DNA of 64,000 bases, taken from positions 8,151,001 to 8,215,000 of the forward strand of contig NC_083508.1 of NCBI RefSeq assembly GCF_032362555.1, in the 5' to 3' direction. The translations under genes and the position numbers were made by a program. The notes under the pieces are model-generated. The model did no database searches. It had not been told where the DNA came from and saw only the letters and a program-made list of their open reading frames with translations. Position 1 is the stretch's first letter. Every line of letters starts with the position of its first letter. Shown here one piece after another: positions 49,601 through 57,751 of this stretch. The stretch is from Amyelois transitella (lineage: Eukaryota; Arthropoda; Insecta; Lepidoptera; Pyralidae).

Positions 49601-52600
49601 GTACAATTCAGAGGTGATTTTTTCTGGGTATGTAACGATCATATGAGTGAAGCAATGAAAACTCCACATATTTATTTAACAACCAACCATAATGTTAAAA
49701 TTCCTGAAATTCCAGCCGTTATCAAAACCGTAGATCCCTTATTAGTGCACGAGAATGGGATATGCATTGTTACATATGCAGAAAACCTTCCAGCACAAAA
49801 AATTGTTAGAGGAAGTAATGCATTTGCTGCAAGTTATCGTGGAAAATCATATTTGTTTTGCGAAGCTACATGTCTTGAAAGGTTTTTAGCTAAACCACAC
49901 AATTATTGGGATATATCAGTTTTCAAACAAGGTAAACCTCTTCCTGAGCTGACTCTGGACAAGCTTCCGAATTTAGGATATTTAGAACAATGTTTAGGCA
50001 ACATTGTTACAAGTGCCTGTTGCATGTTGAATGCTTTAAGGCCTAAATATCCAGGGCTTAGCATTCAGGTGTCAGGCTTGATATACCTAGGTTTATATTT
50101 AAAAGTTCATAATACCAAGTTTGAAAAATCTGTTACAAATTTATATATGAAAATATTGCGAACATACGAAGCCAGGTGTAGATTAATGATAGATATAGGC
50201 TTAAAATTGCGCTCGCGAGATAATCCTTTTGCTGAGTATCCGAAATGTTGTGATCACATTCACAAAGACGTGGTATTAAAAGTAGAATCAGGGACTGCGG
50301 CAATGTCTTCTAGCCTTCATGATACCTAGTGATTTCCCTCGCACTTCTCGTCATATAGATGATTAAATTATATTATATACTTTGTTTGTACGTGTGCGAA
50401 AGGAAACAAGCACGATATTTGGTTAACATTATATCTTTAGTGGTTTTATATTAGTCTATGTTATTTTGTTATAGTAAACGGGAGGACCGGTTTATGAGAT
50501 TACATGCAGATTTTAATTTAGAATAAACAAATGTTCATTAATATAAATTGTGTTTAGTTTAACTAGAATAGTAATAAATCCAAATATTTTTAAGCAGCTC
50601 GTAATATTGCCGTATTTGTTTAGCAGGTACATATTTTTTCTTACTATACGTTTTTTAATAAATATGTTCAAAAATTTTATAAGGTTGATTTGGTTTCAGC
50701 ACGTAGGGTACCTGTACCAGACGAGAGGTTCGATTACTTGTGCGAGTATCACAAACCAGCAAGGTGAGATTTTTAAATACTAGTACCTACATGCTCTTTG
50801 CCGAGTTCCGATTATAGATCTTCAAACAAATTTTCGGTTTATAAAATTAATATTATCCTAAGGACTTTAATTATTCCTAAATACAGTCGTAATGTTTGTA
50901 CCACTTATTATGTCCCCCTTAGTTCTTGTTAACAAAGTCATCAAAACTCATCCGGTTTTTATGATGTAAGGAATAAAACAAACATGAGTGTCTAAAGCTC
51001 CCTGAAACAAAGTTACCAGCTTTACACGAAATCTCAAACTTGAAATATATATGAACTTAATAAGTAAGTAGATTTTTAATGTAAATTTGGATGTGTTTTC
51101 AGTAAAGTGCCAGCCTTTCTGAATGTTGTGGACATCGCAGGGTTGGTGCGGGGCGCGGCTGAGGGGCAGGGTCTTGGCAATGCTTTCTTGTCGCACATCA
51201 AAGCGTGCGATGCCATATTCAACCTTTGTCGTAAGTTAAATGTTAAAGCTTTACCTCCGAGCTGCCGAACCCGCGATCCGATTTACACCCGCAACTGCCG
51301 CGGGAAATCAATTTTTCGAGCGAGAAAGGACTATTTTCCAAACTTATAGTAATGCATCTAATACTCAAAATACGTGGACGGTACGGCTGATCAGAGCTTA
51401 AGCTGTTGAGACCAGTGCACTGATGAGTGCTTAGGCAGCTGAGAAGTAAATATTCAGAAGTATTGCACACAAGGGCACGTATAAGTATGCTATCATCGAC
51501 TTGTTATAACCGCATAGGTACACACGCTCTCCTGCGATATAATTTATTTATTAGGAAGATTATCGACATCCATATTGTGAACAGGCTTTCATACCATACC
51601 CTATTGAAAATGGGTGAACTTCATAACATTATCGTTCCATCCTGCTGTCACAAAAATCAATAGACCCATCGGTTTGGACCGTGCATTGTCTGTCAGTCAG
51701 TAACGGAAGAGTTTTATATATACCTATGAATAAGAATAATAAAATATAGGAAGTGTCTAGTCCGCCACCAGCGGCCATTTAACAAATCGAATTACTAAGC
51801 CGCTAGTGGTAAAATAAGAAATTAAATAATTCTGCCACAAGTATTGTGGTATTCAAATTTGTTCCTTTAGTCAAACTAATAAAGTCTAATTTTAAAATAC
51901 ACTAGGGCAGCGTAGTGAAGTTGTTCCTATTGCGGCAGACTAATATAAAATGCTATTCCGCCACAAGTTATTAGTTATTGGAATATGTTCCTTATAACTT
52001 GTATATAAAGCATATATTTCATTGTGTTAAAGTATCGTACCGAAGTTAGCAATGTGACAAAAACAAAAACATAACCCTTTCGGTTTTTGTTTTTGTAGTT
52101 GATGAGGAAGTTTTAAACTTTTTTCATTGTTTGTGTTACTGTAAATTATAATTAACGATAAAACCCAGAAAAAGCACTTAGAGTGCTTTACAGTGCTTTT
52201 TCTGTGTACCGCAAAAATACAAAACAGCTATGTTAAAATAATAAAGGCTATAAAACAATAACAGTACTTAATCAAAAGGAAGAGACCAAAAAAATACAAC
52301 ATTTAGAAATAAACGACGAAGAAATAGAAAATGATGACATAAATAAAGATGAAAATACGTTTAAAAGAACAAGTAACATAGAAATTAACAATAACACTAC
52401 AGAGGTTTTAGAAACAGAGCAAATTGGATTTGCTAAAAATATAGTAATAATACATAATGAACAAAAAGAAAGCAATAAAATAAACTTAGAGACACATGTA
52501 ATAATACATATTGAACCAGAAACAGAAAAGGAAGACACAAAAAACTATGAAAATGTAACGATAAAAACAAATAAGGCACATACATATAATCGACCATACT

Positions 52601-55600
52601 GCAGAAGATTTAGAGATAGAAAAGATAGAATACGCAGAGAGACAACTTATAATACATAATAAACAGGATGAGAAAGAAATAAATCTACATATAGAGAAAC
52701 CTGTTGAACAGAAACAAAATCTAGAAAAGGCTGAGAAACATGTAAAAACTGAAGATAGAAATGACAAAAATATGCCTGATTTAATGCCTTTAGCTAATGC
52801 TAAAGGCATTAAATCAGGCACAGACCTGTAATGCTCTTGTTAATCAAACAATAAGATTACCAGCTGTCCGAAACGCAGAGGTCGACCCAAAGGACATGAT
52901 CTAACAGTACCTAGTAGGAGTTAAGAAAAAAAAAACAATATCTAAATAAACGTTGTTATGTACTCGTACATGGAATATAAATATATTTCTTAGAAATCGT
53001 GTATCATTTACTACTTTTTGATAAGTATATCAATTGCCGCAAAAGACTTGCCTCAGCTTTGGTGGCTGTTTATTTTTGGTAGGTATGCTGCCTCTAACTA
53101 GCGATAGAATATTTTGTTGGTTTGACTTGCCACTTGTGGCAGAATAGCCTTATTTGTTATTGTGCCTATAGCGGCAGAATAATATAATTTTTTATCTAAC
53201 CACAAGTGGCAGTATATTTATTTTTATTAAATGACCACTGGTGGCAGACTAGACACTTCCAAATATATTATTCATTAAACTTCATAACTATACCTTACAC
53301 ATTTTTGTTAACACTTTATCTTAAAACAGGTGCATTTGATGAGGAGGAAGTGATCCACGTAGACGGCGATGTGAACCCTATCAGGGACTTGGAGACGATC
53401 GGTGAAGAGTTGAGGCTGAAGGACGAGGAACAGCTGATGCAGAATTATGAGAAGCTTGACCGCGTCGTCAGTAGAGGCGGGGATAAGAAACTAAAGCCCG
53501 AATATGTAAGTTGTGTTCATTTATATCTGTTTTTCATTTAACACCTATTTATCCCTTTAAGAGTAAAGAGTGGCTGGGTGACTATTTACTGGGTGACTGG
53601 GTGACAGGTTGTCAAGTTTATACGCATTTCCATTGATTGTCTTTAACGACGTGCTTGGAAAGAGAACGCACTTTCGCAACTACACTAACATGAGATAAGT
53701 GAACTACGAGTATTTCAAATGAATTTGATTGGATGAATGCAAGAATGTGGTTAGTTGGTTATTAATAAATTAATAAAACGTAGGTATATGTTATGTAATA
53801 AGGTGGTTTTATTTTTATTTCACAGGATGCATTGACTAGGATTAAGGCTGTCTTAGTTGACGAGAAGAAACACATTCGATTCGGAGATTGGAGTGCCGCC
53901 GATGTAAGTAATTGGAGTAATTCAGTTTCTTACCTATCCTTTGTACTACACTACTACAAAGGATGTGTTTGTTTTTGATTGTGTTTTATTGCTCAGATTA
54001 TTAGTACTTAGGTACATAGACATTTATGACACGTTAACACAGTGTTAATGCCAATAATACATTTTTGGAAAACATCCTTTCGTTTCCTATTTATTTAACC
54101 AGTTTTATTTTATATATATATTTACGTTCATATGTTTTTCTATTTTCAGATAGAAGTACTGAACAAATACCTGTTCTTGACATCAAAACCTGCGTTATAT
54201 CTGGTCAACTTGTCTGAAAAGGATTACATTAGGAAGAAAAACAAATGGTATTACAGTACCTGATTATCGTAATTAAAGATATCTATTACTTTACAAACAA
54301 TTAATGATAAAAACTACTTGTTATACTTGTGGCTACATCACTAATGCTACACATTGACTGTCAATCACGGCGAAGAATGTGACGCGCTCAGCCAATAGCA
54401 GCGAAGTGTCTAAATTGCGATAGCAAAGATTTCACTTATTAGAGCATAAATACATCCTCCAATACAACATCGTAGGAGCCGCGGTTCTCCAGGCATAACA
54501 CCTAGTCTGGCGGAAGATCCTTCCTTTGTGGCGATCGAGCCGAATCATCGCTCTCGCTACATAATTATGCTATACGCTCGCTCGCGACCCTGTTAAACCC
54601 AAACTTCCCTTTGTTTACTTTCCCATGGGAATTTCACCCCTGGCAAATATCTAGACTTCGGCAGTTTGGGTTGTTCGTTGACAGTATGTTTCTATGTAGG
54701 TACCTACTAGCATATGCTATTGCAAAATGACGAAATAGGGTGCTCCTATGTTTCTTGTGACATCTCATATAGCGTATATTTTATGCAAATAAATTGAATT
54801 TTCCTCTTATGCATATTATGTAAAGAACTAACAATAACAGAAATAATGGTGATATTTGATATTCGAAAACTTGTCGCTTTTCCTACTCTTTGTATAATAT
54901 TTTTCTTCCAATAACTACTTATTCTCATGTCATCTCTTACTGTTTAATGAAATTCAGTACTATATCTATAGGTTACCAAAACTCAAAGAGTGGATTGACA
55001 AGAATGACCCCGGGGCGCCCCTCATACCTTTCTCTGGGGTGTTAGAAACAAAACTAATGGAAATGGAGCCCGAGGAAAGGAAAGCTTATCTGAAAGAGCA
55101 TAACATTACCAGGTAATTAATATTATAAGTTTGACTAAATTCTGATGTAGACGGCGCTCTATTAGAGAAAATTATTCCAGCTTTTAAGAGGTAAGATTTT
55201 GTTTTAAATATGGCTAGATTTTATAACTGAGTAGATAACTACTATTCTATCTATACTATTCACTCAATAAAGAACAGAGTATTGAAAGTAGCTTTGGCGT
55301 GCTACGCTGCCATGGAAATTTTTAGAAAAACGTAGCGTTATATTTTTGGGTATCTGTGCAGCAGTTTAACTGTCAAATCGTTACAGAGAAACAGACAGAC
55401 TGATTTATGCATTTACTAGAGGCCGCCCGCGACTTCGTCCGCATGGAAACCCTATCAATCCCGCGGGGACTCTGGGATAAAAAGTAGCCTATGTGTTATT
55501 CTGGGTCTTCAGCTACCTACATACCAAATTTCATGGTAATCGGTTCAGTAGTTTTTGCGTGAAAGGGTAACAAACATCCATACATCCATACAAACTTTCG

Positions 55601-57122
55601 CCTTTATAATAGTAGTAGGATAATATTTGTATACATTGAATAACGTTAGCTGTTCGTTACAGTGCATTGGACAAGATCATTGTAGCGGGTTACAAGGCGC
55701 TGCAACTGGAGTATTTCTTCACGGCCGGCCCTGATGAAGTCAAAGCTTGGACAATTCAGGTGTGTAACATACCCTTTTCAATATATTTAAATAATAGTAT
55801 CGCAATATAGTGCAGTTTTCCTCACGATGATTTCGCTCACTGTAAAATCATGTATGTATGTATGTAAGCATCGGTTAGTATTCAAACTAATGTATCTAAC
55901 TATTCAAAATAGTCATTGGTACATGGTCGAGGTGGAATTCGAACCTGTGCTTTTTTTGCGTCATACATATTTTTACCGCCCACCTTACCGATTGGACCAC
56001 GTGTGCTCTACGTGTGGATATATTGTTCTTGGCATATTCTATTTATTTAGGCATCGTGCTTTGGTCCATTTAATTTATAATTGCATTTCTCAAGCGCCAT
56101 CTAACTAACAGCAGTCGAGTGTGAAAACCTATTTTCTTACGTGTCTTAAGGAGTATGGATATCGCTACATAGGCGCACCCCGGGCGCTTCAAATATGTGA
56201 GTATGTAACCGGGGCTACTTTAAAAACACAAATGCGGTGATAAACACGCATCGGCTTGAAGCTGCTAGTGTATCTTCATAATAAATAATAACGCCAGGAG
56301 GACAAAGATGAAGATATCGCCGCATATGTTACTTGTTTGTTTAAAAACATATAAATCTCCAGAAAGGCACAAAGGCGCCTCAAGCGGCTGGCAGGATCCA
56401 CACAGATTTCGAGAAGGGCTTCATAATGGCTGAAGTGATGCATTTCAAGGACTTCAAGGAGGAGGGGTCCGAGGCGGCGTGTAAAGGCGCAGGGAAATAC
56501 CGCCAACAAGGTAACTGCAAACACAACGCTATGTCTTTTCAGTTACGGTTAAAGAGAAATATGAGTTTCGAAAATTTAAGAGAGATCTTTGGATCAACGT
56601 TGATAAGTCATTATTTTTCATGTCTCGTCTCACCCTATCTCAAGTTATGTGAAAAATAGAGTCCCTGTCTATCTCACTCTCTCATGAATATGAATGATTA
56701 ACAGGAAGACTTGCAAGATAATACTTGTCAAAGTTAGAAGGACTGCTGTTAGGAACTTTTCTACCTCCACGAAAAATAGAATGTATCGTATGCTTTTTAT
56801 GGCCTATTCGGAGAACCTAAGGTTATATGGGTTCAGGTCCCGGTGAGGTCCAAAAAACATGCAATAGGAGTTACAACCCATCTCAGGTACTCTACCCTCG
56901 CCGTAAGAGCATACAAAAGAATATACATAACTAACAAAAGAATTAATACATCTGCAATGAAAATTATGAAACGGTATCAAGATACCGGCTTATCTTAACC
57001 ATTTGTCCACCAATGCTATCAATAATTGTTTTACAGGAAGAAATTACGTAGTGGAGGACGGGGACATAATATTCTTCAAGTTCAACGCGGGCGCAGGTTT
57101 GAAAGACGCTAAGAAGAAATGA
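43683..57122 (+). CDS. OLA1: Obg-like ATPase 1
   Basis: Ten coding exons: 43683-43867, 50707-50763, 51103-51230, 53330-53505, 53826-53903, 54150-54247, 54972-55112, 55663-55759, 56363-56510, 57037-57122. Together they give 397 residues (human 396), and all introns are GT-AG. The protein starts MPPKK. It has the P-loop GVPNVGKS (about 29-36), [16 protein letters not shown], and NLSEKD in place of the usual NKxD, the change that makes this YchF/Obg-family enzyme prefer ATP over GTP. A C-terminal TGS domain follows ([14 protein letters not shown]...[19 protein letters not shown]) and the end is KKK. It is cytosolic and linked to translation control and stress responses. The ATG lies one base after an acceptor, so a 5' UTR exon exists upstream. 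Intron 1 contains the AK9-like gene, intron 3 a DNA transposon, and introns 6-8 contain repeats. Confidence 0.97.
44378..50329 (+). CDS. AK9: Adenylate kinase 9-like multidomain protein, intronless and nested
   Basis: One uninterrupted frame of 1983 residues lies wholly inside OLA1 intron 1 on the same strand. Four nucleoside-monophosphate-kinase-like modules are visible. The first has a degenerate P-loop (KPGAGAYS, about 98-104, no lysine) and SGIP instead of DGFP. The second has GTKSSGKT (543-550) and DGFPS. The third has GCIGSGKTT (1066-1074) with the full adenylate kinase signature VLDGFPR. The fourth has GPPKSGKST (1497-1505) and DGFPE. An acidic linker lies near 230-265, and a C-terminal region has paired cysteines (CPLC...C and FCEATC). 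Human AK9 is of similar size (about 1911 residues) and has many exons. The family phosphorylates nucleoside monophosphates and is linked to cilia and sperm flagella. By motif, the third and fourth modules are the likeliest to be active. Confidence 0.9.
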   Translation: MIAFENYKKNLDIEDKFHYLHLPVDKCVIYNGNIDLLNKRKPDHKENKDAPLAAAVVGINNTGAPLPNSQFCDVWTDVDAQNLYAYAKPTCYLILNKPGAGAYSLGEAISKKYNCVHLCPRNVITDEMEQESLTGKCINFNLRHNKVLKFNTILTLLKMKLESPVIKNRGYVISGIPLVTIDRNLKYLISSLFSEDSFDLMESIMFDLLCNSMKKKKTKQPKTDTESHASSSVHDEIQDEDEHEPEEENEIEAGEEEEEPRLTELPKFILNMCSNVIYHRKAYYDTNQSVLLQQLDSLFNLSMKPDIVLYMTCPDKDLVTKRSHKYINYMNSSNTIEPFDKEIESDLRWPQKYVYSDYEYPHDKHIFNPKYNCRQPHCFMQNTVDQLCNYKHHVLPFIENKVKEFDPKHVVKLDARSTNHEMMHFLSEILIYLPIQPVFIPEPLYLEEPPEEIEEFWKLMEETNVIRDGIVNFNRYPSPWYNRCPIELKNRQATRGNPKFAVSLFKHVYLLSSPNAVISFCRNPKPYLKLKYLEPTCRIITVGTKSSGKTMVSKCLSWLFDTSIICFNSLEKTERKKKYEKYSETVLSEISATIEDARLERWHKTENDRIFQLDLWCSNVSEQLNRYIPLFNEILYFAEKQKTKQIKEQLKQQQLSTSARVSESLEEEIQIESISEESLSQISQGTLDNFNKLHHILSFLPFLNDIEVCKTAASDKKLCIQYAPETLTTVTKLPSIPVLGDEDVTAAISAYIIANDLQKEIEPTVEEIMVELIKILSDIDASIQTMTNFEQTYGKYIIDGFPSDPEYWGYLGDHKLLPDYTIAIIENREIDADILKHYANIEKSLKNHEERFILADDPLVRIKRKIKMVPLTVKLDSQILVNDLINNVCDKISESARLTEDIENTPKDDSPSFSEKIDKFREDWDTIKLKLEDKYKVFIEVEIDNKTDIAILEEVLLKIRTGYCVPPEISEGEELESLDEEDTLKDMLTYNQPKFLGETNIYCPITYHKYHILWEGKMEFSIKCDNKTNYFSKEECLNEFQNDVTRYQFYNFPFKHLPALKICVIGCIGSGKTTISKYIAKELGLLHLNFSEVINNYLMPRHIKKVGRQHENAFTDTPIDEEGVVDFQMGEENENLISEILGNETELRRMVYNYVERGTSLLPVLMQKLIKKLWFEEPFMSTGFVLDGFPRLPSEVEDMMTCFCIPDLVIQLDSDVEIALKRISPIMFKNWKNQLNNAKLKAKNELAVEKQKWLNFITKTVVVRLILEEILENMIMTESEPATNLSVQSFVMDANPFGDAQLDTKLFNIYNAVVEENPEPTDQSEWERPDEAHERIDARIEGLYEIEDENIQGLNEALIEQKIKVVNVNSSKPLNKVLRVALSKLTNFRNRCPSFFEQTFIISCDIAELLISRGFYFLSKFNRMCPVYIFENPYAISNPYKIYKMKNKIYTIVHRSHVYFIHGQDSVTKFRGNPLMYIKGENIMSFMEYSLRIGIIGPPKSGKSTLAAKISKKYGLLCLSKGVALRHVLENLHWTELASKIIVALREGECISSDIVMKAIQATTQDHRIVTHGFVFDGFPETPSEAIELNRVGLYPLIVFEINAKIDKIIANSQNECYFDILKRKPPYSRPLINYRFEQWHNRRNGIRTWINDDYQNLYTINGNISKWQCIQEAEIVIKDTSFKVHRYLKNVNSGIVCTDGMCISNEIFERKMSNFKNLCPLCLRNNVIRHSGFPVNKKGVVQFRGDFFWVCNDHMSEAMKTPHIYLTTNHNVKIPEIPAVIKTVDPLLVHENGICIVTYAENLPAQKIVRGSNAFAASYRGKSYLFCEATCLERFLAKPHNYWDISVFKQGKPLPELTLDKLPNLGYLEQCLGNIVTSACCMLNALRPKYPGLSIQVSGLIYLGLYLKVHNTKFEKSVTNLYMKILRTYEARCRLMIDIGLKLRSRDNPFAEYPKCCDHIHKDVVLKVESGTAAMSSSLHDT
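50522..50527 (+). terminator. Candidate poly(A) signal of the AK9-like gene
   Basis: AATAAA lies about 190 bases after the stop codon and about 180 bases before the OLA1 exon-2 acceptor. If used, it would also threaten OLA1 pre-mRNA with premature polyadenylation. Confidence 0.5.
52057..52096. repeat. Hairpin 1 in the DNA transposon, 14-bp arms
   Basis: ACAAAAACAAAAAC and its exact reverse complement flank a 12-base spacer. Confidence 0.85.
52166..52204. repeat. Hairpin 2 in the DNA transposon, 13-bp arms
   Basis: CAGAAAAAGCACT and AGTGCTTTTTCTG flank a 13-base spacer that itself carries another AGTGCTTT. Confidence 0.85.
52237..52831 (+). pseudogene. Degenerate coding stretch inside the DNA transposon
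   Basis: A plus-strand frame without ATG stays open from 52237 to the TAA at 52657-52659. It is rich in E, K, N and I (for example [17 protein letters not shown]). A second frame then takes over at about 52590 and runs to the TAA at 52829-52831, overlapping a perfect hairpin at its end. Low-complexity, charged composition and the frame change suggest a decayed or internally deleted element gene. No domain is recognised. The minus-strand frames here look like shadows. Confidence 0.4.
52773..52820. repeat. Hairpin 3 in the DNA transposon, perfect 22-bp arms
   Basis: The arms 52773-52794 and 52799-52820 (outer ends TGCCTGATTT and AAATCAGGCA) are exact reverse complements around a 4-base loop (TAAT). 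It is the strongest hairpin in the element and lies at the end of the worn coding stretch. Confidence 0.92.
54332..54560 (+). repeat. Interspersed repeat family D, copy 2, in OLA1 intron 6
   Basis: It is homologous to 19075-19307 in the same orientation, sharing the blocks named there. It lies about 85 bp after the OLA1 exon-6 donor. Confidence 0.75.
55419..55622 (-). repeat. Common lepidopteran retroposon in OLA1 intron 7
   Basis: The plus-strand order is 'AGGCCGCCCGCGACTTCGTC', then 'GGGATAAAAAGTAGCCTATG', 'AATCGGTTCAGTAGTTTTTG', CATCCATACATCC and CTTTATAATAGTAGTAGGAT. This is the reverse of a very widespread lepidopteran repeat (related to family E). It ends just before the exon-8 acceptor region. 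Confidence 0.75.
55916..56005 (-). repeat. tRNA-like SINE fragment in OLA1 intron 8
   Basis: On the minus strand it shows TGGTCCAATCGGTAAGG (A-box-like) and GGTTCGAATTCC (B box), separated by a short segment. It is probably the head of another tRNA-derived SINE. The anticodon arm does not fold well, so it is not a tRNA gene. Confidence 0.5.
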
Positions 57123-57254
57123 CGGAACAAAGTGCTTCTAATGCTGGTACATATGCTGTACCTCAATCTCCTTTTGTACACATTACTACATGCTTCATAA
57201 CTTTTAAGGACATGTGAATTTATACCACTACCTCGTACCGTACTATGCTTGTTA

Positions 57255-57260
57255 AATAAA
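57255..57260 (+). terminator. Candidate poly(A) signal of OLA1
   Basis: AATAAA lies about 130 bases after the OLA1 stop codon. Confidence 0.6.
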
Positions 57261-57499
57261 TTTATTTTACGCTAATACTGAATGATTGAAATCCTATATT
57301 TCACACAAAAGTGAATATGATTTTTTTGTGAATTATAAAGCACTACATACATATGTTAATTTTATAAACATTAATTATAAAGGTAGACAAATGGTTTTTT
57401 GCGAACGTGGTAGGATACGGTATAGTGGCTCTATTTATATTTTAACTAACGAATGAATAAAGGTCGTTGATGTTTGTACACTGATGTAAATTTGAATTA

Positions 57500-57505
57500 T
57501 TTATT
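57500..57505 (-). terminator. Candidate poly(A) signal of BBS9
   Basis: AATAAA on the minus strand, about 250 bases after the BBS9 stop codon. If both signals are used, the convergent OLA1 and BBS9 transcripts would end without overlapping. Confidence 0.4.
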
Positions 57506-57751
57506 TTTAATTATTCTGGGATTGACTTCGTCAATCGTTTTAACTTCATCATAATCTTTATGACAAATTTCAGAAAAACACATGATGTTATTTAATACAT
57601 ACATAAAAGTTATCTTTCCTTTTATATAAGCAAAGATTTGTGCATTTTCAATTTCACGTTACAAAAACAGTGATTAAGAGTATACAAATTCAGTTCCTAT
57701 TAACCAATGTTATTGTAGAATAACTTAACAATTTACTTTATACACGAAGTT

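Larger units (their letters stand above)
51749..53260. mobile_element. 1.5-kb non-autonomous DNA transposon in OLA1 intron 3
   Basis: The inverted ends start GGAAGTGTCTAGTC and stay similar for about 33 bp. They are flanked by a perfect 7-bp direct repeat AAATATA (51742-51748 and 53261-53267). Behind each end, variants of a palindromic word (CTGCCACNNGTGGCAG and halves such as GCGGCAGA) recur several times. Inside are three perfect hairpins and a worn coding stretch. No recognisable transposase motif remains. A 7-bp duplication with dense subterminal repeats does not clearly fit Tc1/mariner, piggyBac or typical 8-bp hAT elements, so I leave the superfamily open. Confidence 0.85.

Noticed and set aside
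44378-50329. The AK9-like gene as a young processed pseudogene
   Set aside because: The frame is fully intact over 5.9 kb, no poly(A) tract or target duplication was seen, and it has its own AATAAA. If it is a retrocopy, it is old and functional.
52272-52821. Two minus-strand serine/cysteine-rich ORFs
   Set aside because: They are the antisense of an A/G-rich, charged coding-like stretch in the DNA transposon. Composition explains them.
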